A DNA stretch of 39,950 bases, taken from positions 1 to 39,950 of the forward strand of contig NZ_JADEWT010000056.1 in NCBI RefSeq assembly GCF_015207505.1, written 5' to 3'. A model generated the notes under the pieces. The model was given only the letters and a program-made list of their open reading frames with translations, did not search any database and was not told the origin of the DNA. Both the position numbers and the translations under genes were made by a program. This stretch comes from Tychonema sp. LEGE 06208 (lineage in GTDB: Bacteria > Cyanobacteriota > Cyanobacteriia > Cyanobacteriales > Microcoleaceae). Below, one piece after another: positions 7,343 to 16,432 of the stretch (within the stretch, counting starts at the first letter, position 1; every line of letters starts with the position of its first letter).

Positions 7343-9970
7343 TCAATCATCAAAGATATCTAACTGTTGGCCGTCAGACTCTTTTTTCCCTTCTTTCTTA
7401 ACACCCTTCCGCAGCCCGATCGCAATTTTGCTATGTTTCTCAATCTGCCTCATCACCTGTCTCGCCCTCTCAATCACCGACGGCGGCAAACCAGCCAACC
7501 TCCCCGCTTCAATTCCGTAAGATTTGTCAGCGCCCCCTGGCTGAACTTGGTGCAAAAATACAATTTGATCCGGCAACTCTTTCACCGTCACCTGATAATT
7601 TGCCACATTATCCAAAATAGAAGCTAACTCATTTAATTCGTGATAGTGAGTCGCAAAAATCGTCCGCGCCCGAATCTCGCTTGCTAAATACTCTGCCACA
7701 GACCAAGCAATCGAAAGTCCGTCAAACGTCGCCGTTCCCCTGCCAATTTCATCTAACAAAACCAATGATTGCGGTGTAGCGTGATTGAGAATATTTGCAG
7801 TTTCGTTCATCTCCACCATAAATGTAGATTGACCCGTTGCCAAATCATCCACCGCGCCGACACGGGTAAAAATGCGATCGCAAATTCCCAAGGTTGCAGC
7901 TTTCGCCGGCACAAAACTGCCCATCTGCGCCATCAACTGAATCAAACCCACCTGCCGCAAATAACAACTTTTCCCGCTAGCATTTGGCCCGGTTAAAATT
8001 ATTAAATCTGGGCGATTTAGCGATGGTTCCCGACCCAAAAAAGCCGAATTTGGGACAAAAAATCCCGGCGGTAAAGACTTTTCTACCACCGGATGACAAC
8101 CCTCAATAATTTTAATTTCCCGACTTTCAACCATAGTCGGGCGACAGTAATCTTGATAAACCGCTACTTCCGCCAAACCGCACAAAACATCGGCCGCCGC
8201 CACCGCGCGGGAAACGTTGCGAATAATTTCCGCCTGTTCTCCTACCTCCGATCGCACTTTTGCAAAAATATCGTATTCCAACTGATTTAAATCTTCCCGC
8301 GCCGTCAGAATCCGCACTTCCCTTTCTTTTAATTCTTCTGTACTGTAGCGTTCTTCATTGGTAAGAGTTTGCTTGCGAGTGTAATCGTCCGGTACTTGGT
8401 CAATTTTAGATTTTGTAATACTGATGTAATAGCCGAAAGCTTTATTGTAGCCTACTTTTAAATTAGCAATTCCGGTGCGTTGCCGTTCGTTAGCTTCTAA
8501 ATTAGCAATCCATTCTTGGTCTCCTGATGCACTCTGGCGCATCTCATCAAGCATTGCATTAATTCCCGATCGAATCAAACCTCCTTCTTTTAAATGAATC
8601 GGCGGTTCGTCAACTAAATGAGCGTGAATTGTAGCTGCTAATTCTTCGAGAATTGGCGGAACATTTTGCAGCGCTTTCAAATAGGGCGAGATCCCTTGAG
8701 TTGCGATCGCGGCCAATTCCGGCAGTTTCGAGAGAGAATCGGCTAAAGCGACCAAATCTCTGGCGCTAGCTGTTCCAGAACCGGCGCGCCCTGTCAGTCT
8801 TTCGATGTCGTAAATTTGGCGCAGCAACTGCTGCAAATCTTGACGCAGGGGATTATTTTCTACTAATTCTTGAATCGTGTTGTGGCGGGCGCAAATACCT
8901 TTAATGTTGAGCAAAGGTTGCAGCACCCAGCGGCGCAAAGCGCGGCCTCCCATGGCGGTGCTGGTTTTATCTATCGCCCACAGCAACGAACCGTGAAAAA
9001 TCCCATCTCTGACGGTTTGAGTAATTTCTAAATTGCGCCTGGTTTGGTAGTCTAGGGTGAGAAAATCGGTGAGGGTGTAAGTGTGCAATCTTTGCAAAGC
9101 AACTGCTTTTTCTTTTTGAGTTTCTTCGAGATATTGCAGCAAACCGCCGGCGGCGCGCACTGCGAGGGAAAGGTGTCCGCATCCCATACCTTCGAGCGAT
9201 CGCACTTTGAACTTTTGCAGGATTCTCTGTTTTGCTTCGGAAAAAGTAAACGGAATTTGCGATCGCAAAGAATAGCAAAACGAATTCGGCAAACAATCGG
9301 GTAAATGGTCGGATTTCTCTCCGGGCCTCAACATCGTGACCAAATCCGGCGCATTAGTCGGAACCAGGACTTCGGAAGGTTGCAATCGCAGCAATTCTAG
9401 GGTTAATTGTTCCAAATTATCGGCTTGAGTCGTCACGAATTCTCCCGTAGAAATATCAGTATAAGCCAATCCCCAATGTTCCCCAGCGATGACAACTGCT
9501 GCTAAAAAATTATTTTGTCTGGGTTTGAGCATTCCATCATCAGTCAAAGTTCCGGGAGTGAGAATGCGGGTAATTTCTCGCTTGACTTGGCGGCCTTCAC
9601 GGGCGGCGATGGAGGCATCTTCAACCTGGTCGCAAATTACTACAGCATAGCCTTTTTCTACTAACTGAGAACTGTAGCGGTCGAGGGCGTGGTGCGGCAC
9701 TCCTGTCATCGGCACTTTGCCGATTTCTTTGCCACTTTCTTTGCTAGTACAAACAAGTTCTAATTCCCTCGAAATCGTCACGGCATCTTGGAAAAAACAC
9801 TCAAAGAAATCTCCGACTCGAAAAAACAAAAGTGCGTGGGGATACTGTTCTTTCACTTCAACATACCGCTGCATCATCGGTGTCAGCTTAGTGAATTCTA
9901 GTAGGCGGTAGTCGGCATTGCGGATGTTGGATTGATTGGGGTCTGTTGGGGTAGATGCAGTGTAAGGCAT
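7343..9970 (-). CDS. mutS: DNA mismatch repair protein MutS
   Basis: This is a full-length MutS of about 875 residues. The mismatch-reading motif appears as GDFFECF (F55-x-E57), followed by the connector, core and clamp domains. The C-terminal ABC-type ATPase has Walker [10 protein letters not shown] (660-668; many family members have M for the A and T after the S), Walker [12 protein letters not shown] (D740, E741) and ATHYHEL. The C-terminus ends QLDIFDD, which resembles the beta-clamp binding pentapeptide consensus. I place the start at the ATG at 9970 (MPYTASTPT). An in-frame start at 10003 would add 11 residues crossing a CGATCG site and lacks family character. mutL is not in the window. 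Confidence 0.97.
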   Translation of the reverse strand: MPYTASTPTDPNQSNIRNADYRLLEFTKLTPMMQRYVEVKEQYPHALLFFRVGDFFECFFQDAVTISRELELVCTSKESGKEIGKVPMTGVPHHALDRYSSQLVEKGYAVVICDQVEDASIAAREGRQVKREITRILTPGTLTDDGMLKPRQNNFLAAVVIAGEHWGLAYTDISTGEFVTTQADNLEQLTLELLRLQPSEVLVPTNAPDLVTMLRPGEKSDHLPDCLPNSFCYSLRSQIPFTFSEAKQRILQKFKVRSLEGMGCGHLSLAVRAAGGLLQYLEETQKEKAVALQRLHTYTLTDFLTLDYQTRRNLEITQTVRDGIFHGSLLWAIDKTSTAMGGRALRRWVLQPLLNIKGICARHNTIQELVENNPLRQDLQQLLRQIYDIERLTGRAGSGTASARDLVALADSLSKLPELAAIATQGISPYLKALQNVPPILEELAATIHAHLVDEPPIHLKEGGLIRSGINAMLDEMRQSASGDQEWIANLEANERQRTGIANLKVGYNKAFGYYISITKSKIDQVPDDYTRKQTLTNEERYSTEELKEREVRILTAREDLNQLEYDIFAKVRSEVGEQAEIIRNVSRAVAAADVLCGLAEVAVYQDYCRPTMVESREIKIIEGCHPVVEKSLPPGFFVPNSAFLGREPSLNRPDLIILTGPNASGKSCYLRQVGLIQLMAQMGSFVPAKAATLGICDRIFTRVGAVDDLATGQSTFMVEMNETANILNHATPQSLVLLDEIGRGTATFDGLSIAWSVAEYLASEIRARTIFATHYHELNELASILDNVANYQVTVKELPDQIVFLHQVQPGGADKSYGIEAGRLAGLPPSVIERARQVMRQIEKHSKIAIGLRKGVKKEGKKESDGQQLDIFDD

Positions 9971-10424
9971 AAAAGGCGATCGATAAATTTTAATCTTTAA
10001 CAACTTTAGCGCAAGCTCGGCTTTTAGCTATAGCTAATGATACAATTTTTGACGATTAATCATTCTCAAGATGCGATCGCACTTATATTGTAGTTTGTAG
10101 TGCGGACGACCGTCCACTCTTAGACTGCGGACAATCGTCCGCACTGCGAACCCGATCGCCAAAAACAACCTCAGCCATGCCGCGCCGAGCTGTTAACTGT
10201 TAACAAAAGAACGGGAAAGCTTCTGCAATTTATTGAAAAACTGAGCGACTTTTTTGGTAATTTAAAACAGCCAAAAGATAGATTTATAAATTATACCTCC
10301 GATAGAGAAACCTTTTATTTAATCTGATTAAAATTACAGCATCCACCCAGTGAGTGAGCTGCGGAGTAAACCGAAAAATTAAAAACAAAAACTAGCTCCT
10401 AGTTAACTAGAGGGAAACCAAATA
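9971..10424. other. Divergent intergenic region mutS / alcohol dehydrogenase
   Basis: This 454-bp region serves two divergent genes. It contains a perfect 11-bp inverted repeat AGTGCGGACGA (10099-10109) / TCGTCCGCACT (10135-10145), a member of the GCGGAC/GTCCGC palindrome family. Close to the dehydrogenase gene lies the perfect 12-bp palindrome CTAGTTAACTAG (10399-10410), directly before its AGAGGG ribosome-binding site. That palindrome is a candidate operator. No additional gene is apparent. Confidence 0.5.
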
Positions 10425-11591
10425 ATGAAAGCTCTTTGCTGGCACAAAGCAAATGACGTGCGAGTTGATAACGTACCAGATCCAACAATTATCAATCCGC
10501 GCGATGCCATAGTAAAAATCACGTCAACAGCAATCTGCGGCTCAGATTTGCACCTCTACGACGGCTTCATCCCGACCATGCAATCCGGCGACATCATGGG
10601 TCACGAATTCATGGGGGAAGTAGTCGAACTCGGCAGCGAAGTCAAGAACTTAAAAAAGGGCGATCGCGTTGTGATTCCTTTTACAATTTCTTGCGGAAGT
10701 TGTTTCTTTTGCAACCAGGATTTGTGGTCGCTGTGCGATAACTCAAACCCGAATGCGGCCTTGGCTGAAAAAATGTTCGGTCATTCACCGGCAGGACTGT
10801 TTGGCTACTCGCATTTAACGGGTGGCTATGCAGGAGGTCAAGCAGAATACGTGCGGGTTCCGTTTGCAGATGTCGGCCCTTTAAAAATTCCCGACGGACT
10901 TTCTGACGAACAAGTATTGTTCCTGACTGATATTTTTCCCACCGGTTATATGGCGGCCGAAAACTGCAATATTCAGCCGGGAGATACTGTTGGTATTTGG
11001 GGATGCGGCCCTGTCGGACAATTTGCGATCAGAAGCGCGTTTATGCTGGGGGCCGATCGAGTAATTGCGATCGACAGAATACCGGAACGCTTGCAAATGG
11101 CGGCCGCGGCTGGGGCTGAAATCATCAACTACGAAGAAATAGACGCGGGGGAAGCCGTCACCGAAATGACGGGGGGACGCGGGCCAGATGCTTGTATCGA
11201 CGCGGTGGGAATGGAAGCCCACGGTACCGGTTTCGATGCTTTGTACGACAAAGCCAAGCAAGCTGTGCGCTTGGAGAGCGATCGGCCTACCGCCCTGCGA
11301 CAAGTAATCCTCGCCTGTCGCAAAGGCGGCACAGTCTCAATTCCCGGCGTTTACGGCGGTTTTGTTGACAAAGTGCCCCTCGGTGCAGCTTTCAACAAAG
11401 GCTTGACTATCAAAATGGGACAGACGCACGTTCACCGCTATTTGCGCCCTTTGCTCGATCGCGTTCAAAAAGGCGAAATTGATCCAACCTTCGTGATTAC
11501 GCACCGCATGAAATTGGATGAAGCGCCCCACGCCTACGAGATTTTCAAACAGAAAAAAGACAACTGCATCAAAGTTGTACTCACACCCTAA
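10425..11591 (+). CDS. Zinc-dependent alcohol/formaldehyde dehydrogenase-like protein (MDR superfamily)
   Basis: This 388-residue medium-chain dehydrogenase has catalytic zinc ligands C38, H60 and E61 (ICGSDLH, MGHEF). A four-Cys structural zinc site is present (C90, C93, C96, C104). The Rossmann motif is WGCGPVG (192-198), with D217 closing the second strand, which favours NAD(H). A roughly 20-residue insert after the Rossmann domain and the [11 protein letters not shown] start resemble glutathione-independent formaldehyde dehydrogenase-like enzymes. The true substrate is not visible. AGAGGG lies about 9 nt before the ATG. A small gene follows after 27 bp, suggesting an operon. Confidence 0.88.
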   Translation: MKALCWHKANDVRVDNVPDPTIINPRDAIVKITSTAICGSDLHLYDGFIPTMQSGDIMGHEFMGEVVELGSEVKNLKKGDRVVIPFTISCGSCFFCNQDLWSLCDNSNPNAALAEKMFGHSPAGLFGYSHLTGGYAGGQAEYVRVPFADVGPLKIPDGLSDEQVLFLTDIFPTGYMAAENCNIQPGDTVGIWGCGPVGQFAIRSAFMLGADRVIAIDRIPERLQMAAAAGAEIINYEEIDAGEAVTEMTGGRGPDACIDAVGMEAHGTGFDALYDKAKQAVRLESDRPTALRQVILACRKGGTVSIPGVYGGFVDKVPLGAAFNKGLTIKMGQTHVHRYLRPLLDRVQKGEIDPTFVITHRMKLDEAPHAYEIFKQKKDNCIKVVLTP

Positions 11592-11618
11592 CTCACAATT
11601 TATTCACAAGGATCGACT

Positions 11619-11834
11619 ATGCTTTTACAAGAAAAAGAATCCGGCGACTTGGTAGAAATTCTCGATATCGAGACTTTAATCAGCCCTAGCAAGAATCAAG
11701 TATCGGGGCGCATTCAAGCAGGTGAAGAAGAGCAAGATCCGGCAAATTTTCCGAAGGATAAATTAGTTTTTCCCTCCGGCGAAGTCCTGCCGCGCTGTTG
11801 GGTTGAGGAAAATTATAAAACTAAAGGTTTGTAG
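11619..11834 (+). CDS. Small conserved-looking protein downstream of the dehydrogenase
   Basis: This 71-residue acidic protein starts MLLQEKESGDLVEILDIE and ends near FPSGEVLPRCW. AAGGA sits 6-7 nt before the ATG, and the gene starts 27 bp after the dehydrogenase stop on the same strand, so co-transcription is likely. I do not recognise a catalytic motif. I recall similar small cyanobacterial proteins labelled acetyltransferase, but nothing in the sequence supports that activity, so I leave it as a hypothetical partner of the dehydrogenase. No signal peptide or membrane segment is seen. Confidence 0.7.
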   Translation: MLLQEKESGDLVEILDIETLISPSKNQVSGRIQAGEEEQDPANFPKDKLVFPSGEVLPRCWVEENYKTKGL

Positions 11835-12005
11835 TAGCAACTTCAGTCCTCGATTGACTCATTAAGTAAGTAATTAAGGAATGAAGTTCTTAGGACAAAT
11901 TTAAGCACAAACTGAAGTCCTTACTACAAACTCAGGTTCGTAGTGGGGACTTTAGTCCTCGATTGACTCCTTAAGTAATTAAGGAATAAAGTCCTTACTA
12001 CTAAC
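11826..12005. repeat. Two adjacent AGTCCT-family hairpin repeats
   Basis: Two related units lie back to back at about 11826-11930 and 11937-12005. Each begins GTTTGTAGTA or GTTCGTAGTG, contains AGTCCTCGATTGACTC and TTAAGTAA, and closes with the reverse complement ending TCCTTACTA. The second closes as GTAGTGGGGACTTTA against TAAAGTCCTTACTAC. They fill the gap between the small gene and the HAD gene. Relatives occur at 7231, 7303 and 16367. Confidence 0.8.
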
Positions 12006-12048
12006 CAATTTTTTTACAAAAATGATCGTCAATAACAGCAAATAACCT

Positions 12049-12729
12049 ATGAAATTGCAAGCAGTAATTCTCGATGTTGACGGCACTCTCGTGCTCAGCA
12101 ATGATGCCCATACTCAAGCTTGGGTAGAGGCATTTGCGGCCTTCGGCTACGACGTGCCGTTCGAGAAAATTCGCCCGCTAATTGGTATGGGCGGCGACAA
12201 AATTATACCCAAAATGGTATCAGGACTTTCTGAGGAAGAAGGCGACGGGAAAAAGATTGCCCAGAGACGCAAAGAATTGATTATTAACCGCTTTTCATCT
12301 ACTCTCGATTCAGCACCAGGTTCGCGGGAATTGGTGTTAAAAATGCAGCAAGAAAAACTGCGGCTAATTATTGCTACTTCAGCTACCGCCGATGAACTTT
12401 CGGGTTTGCTGAAAGCTGCACGGGTAGACGATTTGCTCGATGAAGCGACAACTTCTAGCGATGTGGAAGCTTCTAAACCGGAACCGGATATTGTGGAAGC
12501 TGCTTTGAGCAAGTTGCAGGTGGAAGCGAGTCAGGTTGTGATGTTAGCTGATACTCCTTACGATATCGAAGCTGCAAGCAAGTGCGGGGTGCCGCTAATT
12601 GCTTTTCGCTGCGGAGGTTTCGATGATGCTTCGCTGAGTGGTGCTGCGGAAATTTATGATAGCCCTGCTGATTTGTTGGCGCATTATCAGGATTCTATTT
12701 TAGGGGAAAAGGAGTTGGTAGCGCGTTGA
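12049..12729 (+). CDS. HAD superfamily phosphatase (beta-phosphoglucomutase/phosphoglycolate phosphatase-like)
   Basis: This 226-residue haloacid-dehalogenase-type hydrolase has motif I DVDGT (nucleophile D9, acid/base D11), motif II Ser in ATSAT (S111), motif III Lys in SKPEPD (K143) and motif IV LADTPYD (D168, D172). The insertion between motifs I and II, about residues 15-85, is a helical C1 cap, as in the beta-phosphoglucomutase, phosphoglycolate phosphatase and YfnB-like branch. The exact substrate cannot be deduced. The gene follows the dehydrogenase pair on the same strand, but 214 bp of repeat DNA intervene, so it is probably separate. Confidence 0.85.
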   Translation: MKLQAVILDVDGTLVLSNDAHTQAWVEAFAAFGYDVPFEKIRPLIGMGGDKIIPKMVSGLSEEEGDGKKIAQRRKELIINRFSSTLDSAPGSRELVLKMQQEKLRLIIATSATADELSGLLKAARVDDLLDEATTSSDVEASKPEPDIVEAALSKLQVEASQVVMLADTPYDIEAASKCGVPLIAFRCGGFDDASLSGAAEIYDSPADLLAHYQDSILGEKELVAR

Positions 12730-12736
12730 TTAAATA

Positions 12737-12764
12737 CGGGGATTGCGGATGGATTCGCACCCCG
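12737..12764. terminator. Bidirectional hairpin between convergent HAD and HD-Pnk genes
   Basis: CGGGG and TGCG on the left pair with CGCA and CCCCG on the right, with a two-base bulge and an 8-nt loop. It fills most of the 41-bp gap between two convergent stop codons. There is no T-run, so its role is inferred from position and structure. Confidence 0.5.
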
Positions 12765-12770
12765 TCAGCG

Positions 12771-13925
12771 CTAATCGCCCACAATCCATTCTACCTGATG
12801 CGCTTCGGTGCGATCGGGAATATCTAGGCGATCGGCTAATTTGTGAACGATCGCTTCTGGTACTGTTGCTGCGCGCGATCGATTCCGCCGCAAGATTTCT
12901 TCTATAGGTACTTCCAGATAAACAATCCGAAGTCGCGCTTGATAACCGGCAAAGAAATTAATTAATTGCTGGCGCATTTGTTTCGTTGTATTCGTAGCAT
13001 TCCACACAAAAGAACGCCCCTGATTCATGTATTCGCGCGCTCTTTGTTTGGCGGCTGTTACCACATTTCCAGGGGTTTTGTCGGGAGGAACATTCATCTC
13101 TTTTCGCAGTGCATCCAGGGAGATTACCGGCCAATCTGGAAGATTTTCCCGAATCCAATAATCTTTGCCACTTCCTGGCAATCCCGACATCAAAACAACT
13201 TCGCATTTTGTATCGTCAAACATTTCAGCATCTGGGTTGCCGTTATCTTTGCGGAAGTAGATAAATCGGCTGTGCTCTGATGGGAATTGTCGGGGAGAAT
13301 CCAAACAATTATTTTCTTGACAAAACTCCCGAAATAGTTCTATTTTATCGAGCAATTCTTGTTTGTCGGCGCAGTGGCGGCCGCGCACGTCTGCTTCGGC
13401 TAAAAGTGCGAGGAAATCGCAGCGGACAACTTGACTGACTTTAATTACAGACTGCTGTGGGTTGGGTTTGTCGATCAGCCAGATGGGTAAACTGCCGAAT
13501 TGGACGATCGCCACCACTGTTTCCCGAATCTCAAACTGCACTGGTGGCTCGAATTGAGATAAAATTTTTCTCACCATTCTCGCACCTTGGCGGGCGTGAC
13601 CTTTTGAGCTAATTCTGCCGTCGGCTTCTATCTTTGTAAAAGCAGGTTTTGCGACATCGTGCAGCAAAGCGGCGGCAAAAAGTATTGAACGTTCTTCATC
13701 GGGAAGCTGCCGCCAATTTGGAGAAGATATTAAGGCTTCGCAGACCATTTTGGTGTGAACAAAAACATCTCCCTCAGCGTGGTAAATCGGGTCTTGCTGA
13801 CATCCTTTGAGGCTGTCAATCCAGTCGAAATGCGTTTGAATGCTGTCCCAATCCAGGAACCAATCTGGCGATTCTGGACAAAAGGGAAAAGTCCAAGTTG
13901 GCGAGGGCGATAATAGTGTATTCAT
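12771..13925 (-). CDS. HD-Pnk type end-healing enzyme: HD phosphohydrolase fused to P-loop polynucleotide kinase
   Basis: This 384-residue two-domain protein has an N-terminal HD module with the metal-site pattern H57 (VFVHTK), H89-D90 (LLHDVAK), H110 (KGHARQG) and D179 (AEADVRG). Its C-terminal kinase module has Walker A GLPGSGKD (248-255), SLDALR with D271 and R274 as in T4-Pnk-like kinases, and an arginine lid RNRSR (347-351). The same architecture defines Runella HD-Pnk, which removes 2',3'-cyclic and 3' phosphates with the HD part and phosphorylates 5'-OH ends with the kinase. It lies only 11 bp downstream of an RNA ligase gene on the same strand. Together they supply healing and sealing of broken RNA. 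Function in this organism is inferred. Confidence 0.87.
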   Translation of the reverse strand: MNTLLSPSPTWTFPFCPESPDWFLDWDSIQTHFDWIDSLKGCQQDPIYHAEGDVFVHTKMVCEALISSPNWRQLPDEERSILFAAALLHDVAKPAFTKIEADGRISSKGHARQGARMVRKILSQFEPPVQFEIRETVVAIVQFGSLPIWLIDKPNPQQSVIKVSQVVRCDFLALLAEADVRGRHCADKQELLDKIELFREFCQENNCLDSPRQFPSEHSRFIYFRKDNGNPDAEMFDDTKCEVVLMSGLPGSGKDYWIRENLPDWPVISLDALRKEMNVPPDKTPGNVVTAAKQRAREYMNQGRSFVWNATNTTKQMRQQLINFFAGYQARLRIVYLEVPIEEILRRNRSRAATVPEAIVHKLADRLDIPDRTEAHQVEWIVGD

Positions 13926-13940
13926 AAATTCACCTGCAGG

Positions 13941-14729
13941 TTAACTAAAATTAAATAAATCTGTGTCGGGACGCAAAATATTAGGTACAATCGGCCGGTT
14001 GAGCCAATGTCCCTCCGCATTTTTAATCGCGGTCAAAAAGCTGGCACGCACGTATTTGTAACGCGCCTTTACTATGCCATCTTCTTCGACTTTAATGTAT
14101 AGACCCTCCATGCGATCGCTCTTATCAGTTTCTTTCAAACACCGATCCTCATCCCATCCCAATTCCCGACACTGCAAAACTAACCGTTCCAAATGTCCCG
14201 GCAAAATAAAATTAGATTTATCCATCAACTGCATCATTTGCTTCGGCGATTTCAAAACTCCTGAAAACAGCACGGGAACTGACACTAACGGCAATCCGCT
14301 TAACAATTGGCGGCGGGCTTCCGTGCTCAAAAATTGATTTTTTTCTAAGTCCAGCACGTCGTATTCCATAAAATAGTGCGGCAAAAAATCATAAAAAACA
14401 GTGTGTTTGGCATAAAGCCATTCGCCGTACAAAATATAACGATTTCCCAGCACTTTTCCCAGAGTTCCGCTGAGACTGAAACCCCACTGTTTGAATAAGT
14501 TAAAATGTTTTTCTCTCGGCCCGCCGGTGAGATAGTGGCCGCGGCTTTGCAGCAGCATTTGCCCGTCTGGTGCGAAGCTGATGCCCGTATTTGCGCCATC
14601 TACCTTTTCTTCGATGATTAAAGGGCGATCGGCAATAGCGCTAAACGGCACGCTGTCAAGGTCTTCGTCACCAGGCCCGAAACGCGAACCTTCGATATGA
14701 TAAGTTCTGGGATATTTAACAATTGCCAT
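13941..14729 (-). CDS. ATP-dependent RNA ligase family protein
   Basis: This 262-residue nucleotidyltransferase ligase shows the motifs in order. Motif I is EEKVDGAN with the AMP-accepting lysine K42. SRGHYLTGG (62-70) is next. Motif III is YGEW (E103), then MEYDVLD follows. Motif IV is MEGLYIKVE (E208), and motif V is VKARYKYV (K221, K225). These motifs characterise covalent-adenylate RNA ligases that join 3'-OH and 5'-phosphate ends. The ATG at 14729 is preferred over an in-frame TTG two codons earlier. As the first gene of an apparent operon with HD-Pnk, it would seal ends prepared by that enzyme. It is divergent from the prohibitin gene. DNA nick sealing cannot be excluded by sequence alone. 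Confidence 0.87.
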   Translation of the reverse strand: MAIVKYPRTYHIEGSRFGPGDEDLDSVPFSAIADRPLIIEEKVDGANTGISFAPDGQMLLQSRGHYLTGGPREKHFNLFKQWGFSLSGTLGKVLGNRYILYGEWLYAKHTVFYDFLPHYFMEYDVLDLEKNQFLSTEARRQLLSGLPLVSVPVLFSGVLKSPKQMMQLMDKSNFILPGHLERLVLQCRELGWDEDRCLKETDKSDRMEGLYIKVEEDGIVKARYKYVRASFLTAIKNAEGHWLNRPIVPNILRPDTDLFNFS

Positions 14730-14840
14730 AATCAACCGATTTTAGATTTTAGATTTTGGATTTTTAAGGCGAAACCATCCATTTTATTTTTTATTTTTTA
14801 TATTTTATATTTTTCGAGGCGGATTCATTCAATTAAGCAT

Positions 14841-14876
14841 TATAATAGATTTATCACAAAGGAGCGTGTTAAGTTG
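14841..14876 (+). promoter_or_regulatory. -10 box, ribosome-binding site and TTG start of the prohibitin gene
   Basis: A consensus TATAAT lies at 14841-14846. No good -35 is visible at the expected spacing. AAGGAG at about 14859-14864 sits 9 nt before a TTG codon at 14874 whose reading frame gives KNQNFQS followed by the membrane anchor. This ribosome-binding site decides for the TTG over the long upstream extension of the open frame. Confidence 0.6.
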
Positions 14877-15743
14877 AAAAATCAAAATTTCCAGAGCCTA
14901 TCATCAGCACTCGCTGGCATTCTATTAGTAGTCGCGCTGCTCCTCGGCTTCAACTCTTTTGTTGTCATCAATCCAGGTGAAGCAGGAGTAGTTAGCATTT
15001 TAGGAAAAGCCAGAGATGGAGCCTTGTTAGAGGGATTTCACATCAGACCGCCACTGATATCTAAGGTAGATGTGTACGACGTAACCGTGCAAAAATTTGA
15101 AGTTCCCGCCCAGAGTGCGACTAAAGACCTTCAGGATTTAAATGCTAGTTTTGCCATCAACTTTCGCCTCGATCCTACGCGAATAGTTGAAGTCAGAAGA
15201 ACTCAGGGAACCTTGGACAATATAGTATCAAAAATTATTGCTCCGCAGACCCAAGAAGCATTTAAAACAGCAGCAGCTTTGAGAACCGCCGAACAATCTA
15301 TTACTCAAAGAAGCGAACTGAAAAAAGACTTTGATGCTGCACTGAAGGAACGGCTGTCAAAATATGATGTAATCGTGCTTGACACCAGCGTTGTCAACAT
15401 TCGATTCTCCACAGATTTTGCCAAAGCAGTTGAAGAGAAACAGGTTGCCGAACAGCGGGCGCAAAGGGCTGTGTATGTTGCTCAAGAAGCCGAACAACAA
15501 GCTCAAGCTGACATTAACCGCGCTCAAGGTAGGGCCGAAGCTCAAAGACTTTTGGCTGAAACTTTGAAGGCTCAGGGCGGCGATTTGGTGCTGCAAAAAG
15601 AGGCGATAGAAGCTTGGAGAAACGGTGGCGCTCAGATGCCTAAAGTGCTGGTTATGGGCAGCGGTTCGAGTCGGGTTCCTTTCATTTTCAATATGAATGA
15701 TTTTGAGGAAGAAACCACTCGCCCAAATGTTACCAACAATTAA
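14874..15743 (+). CDS. Prohibitin family protein (SPFH/Band 7)
   Basis: This 289-residue protein has one N-terminal hydrophobic anchor (about residues 10-28, SALAGILLVVALLLGFNSFV). The SPFH domain starts VVINPGEAGVV. A long Ala/Gln/Glu-rich coiled coil (about residues 185-245) ends in the LVLQKEAIEAW motif typical of bacterial prohibitins. Such proteins form ring-like assemblies on the plasma or thylakoid membrane and are linked to membrane organisation and proteolysis control. The open frame runs 59 codons further upstream, but that part is AT-rich junk. A strong AAGGAG directs the TTG start. The gene appears monocistronic, with a hairpin downstream. Confidence 0.9.
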   Translation: MKNQNFQSLSSALAGILLVVALLLGFNSFVVINPGEAGVVSILGKARDGALLEGFHIRPPLISKVDVYDVTVQKFEVPAQSATKDLQDLNASFAINFRLDPTRIVEVRRTQGTLDNIVSKIIAPQTQEAFKTAAALRTAEQSITQRSELKKDFDAALKERLSKYDVIVLDTSVVNIRFSTDFAKAVEEKQVAEQRAQRAVYVAQEAEQQAQADINRAQGRAEAQRLLAETLKAQGGDLVLQKEAIEAWRNGGAQMPKVLVMGSGSSRVPFIFNMNDFEEETTRPNVTNN

Positions 15744-15838
15744 AATATAACTGACGGTAACAAACCCGGTTGCCTCAAAAAGCGCGCAGAACTCCTACGA
15801 GAGTTGTTCGAGTATGCTACACTTCTGAAAGTCAAAAT

Positions 15839-15866
15839 ATAGCGACAGCTTGAAACCTGTCGCTAT
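15839..15866 (+). terminator. Hairpin after the prohibitin gene
   Basis: ATAGCGACAG-cttgaaac-CTGTCGCTAT is a perfect 10-bp stem with an 8-nt loop, about 95 bp past the stop. It is followed by AAAAG rather than T residues, so it may stabilise the 3' end or be a dispersed repeat. Confidence 0.5.
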
Positions 15867-15928
15867 AAAAGCGAAGTCCGCAATTAAAACGCTGGCAGTA
15901 CAGTCATTTTAGGAAGCAAGGAGAAATC

Positions 15929-16348
15929 ATGACCCGCGCTATTATGGAAACCGACAAAGGTACAATCAACTTGGAACTGTTCGATGCGGATGCGCCGAAT
16001 ACAGTGAAGAATTTTGTTGACTTGGCGGAAAAAGGTTTTTACGACGGACTATCGTTTCATCGAGTCATTCCTAACTTTATGATTCAAGGTGGCTGTCCCA
16101 AAGGCAATGGAACTGCCGGCCCAGGCTACAAAATTAAGTGTGAAATCAACTCGAAAAAACATTTGGCAGGAACTTTATCGATGGCTCACGCAGGCCGCGA
16201 TACAGGTGGCAGCCAATTCTTTATTTGCCATTCTCCCCAGTCTCATTTGGATGGAGTTCACACAACTTTTGGCCAAACAGATGATATGTCTGTCGTGAAT
16301 GCAATCCGCCAAGGCGACAAGATTATTTCACTCAAAATCGAGCATTAA
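15929..16348 (+). CDS. Cyclophilin-type peptidyl-prolyl cis-trans isomerase
   Basis: This single-domain cyclophilin of 139 residues catalyses prolyl isomerisation during folding. The catalytic arginine R45 is in [13 protein letters not shown] (43-55), followed by [15 protein letters not shown] and LDGVHTTFG. The latter two deviate slightly from the common MANAGPNTNGSQFFI and LDGKHVVFG forms. There is no signal peptide, so it is cytosolic. AAGGAG lies 5 nt before the ATG, which is strong initiation context. It is at the short end of the family and lacks the tryptophan that confers high cyclosporin affinity in eukaryotic forms. Confidence 0.94.
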   Translation: MTRAIMETDKGTINLELFDADAPNTVKNFVDLAEKGFYDGLSFHRVIPNFMIQGGCPKGNGTAGPGYKIKCEINSKKHLAGTLSMAHAGRDTGGSQFFICHSPQSHLDGVHTTFGQTDDMSVVNAIRQGDKIISLKIEH

Positions 16349-16366
16349 TTTTCAGTAATTAGTGAT

Positions 16367-16400
16367 GTTTGTAGTAAGGACTTTAGTCCTTATTGCAAAC
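16367..16400. terminator. 34-bp near-perfect palindrome between convergent genes
   Basis: GTTTGTAGTAAGGACT and AGTCCTTATTGCAAAC pair over 16 bp with two mismatches and a 2-nt loop. It belongs to the dispersed AGGACT-AGTCCT family. It separates the convergent cyclophilin and methyltransferase genes, so it probably serves as a bidirectional terminator. Confidence 0.65.
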
Positions 16401-16432
16401 ATAAATTCCTTTTGATTGTGTTGGAAAAATAG

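Noticed and set aside
12049-14729. HAD phosphatase as a third member of the RNA repair system
   Set aside because: It is on the opposite strand, convergent, separated by a hairpin, and resembles sugar-phosphate phosphatases rather than nucleic-acid 3' phosphatases.
14697-14873. 59-residue upstream extension of the prohibitin frame
   Set aside because: AT-rich, non-conserved-looking residues; AAGGAG and the membrane anchor position favour the TTG at 14874, and TATAAT lies inside the extension.
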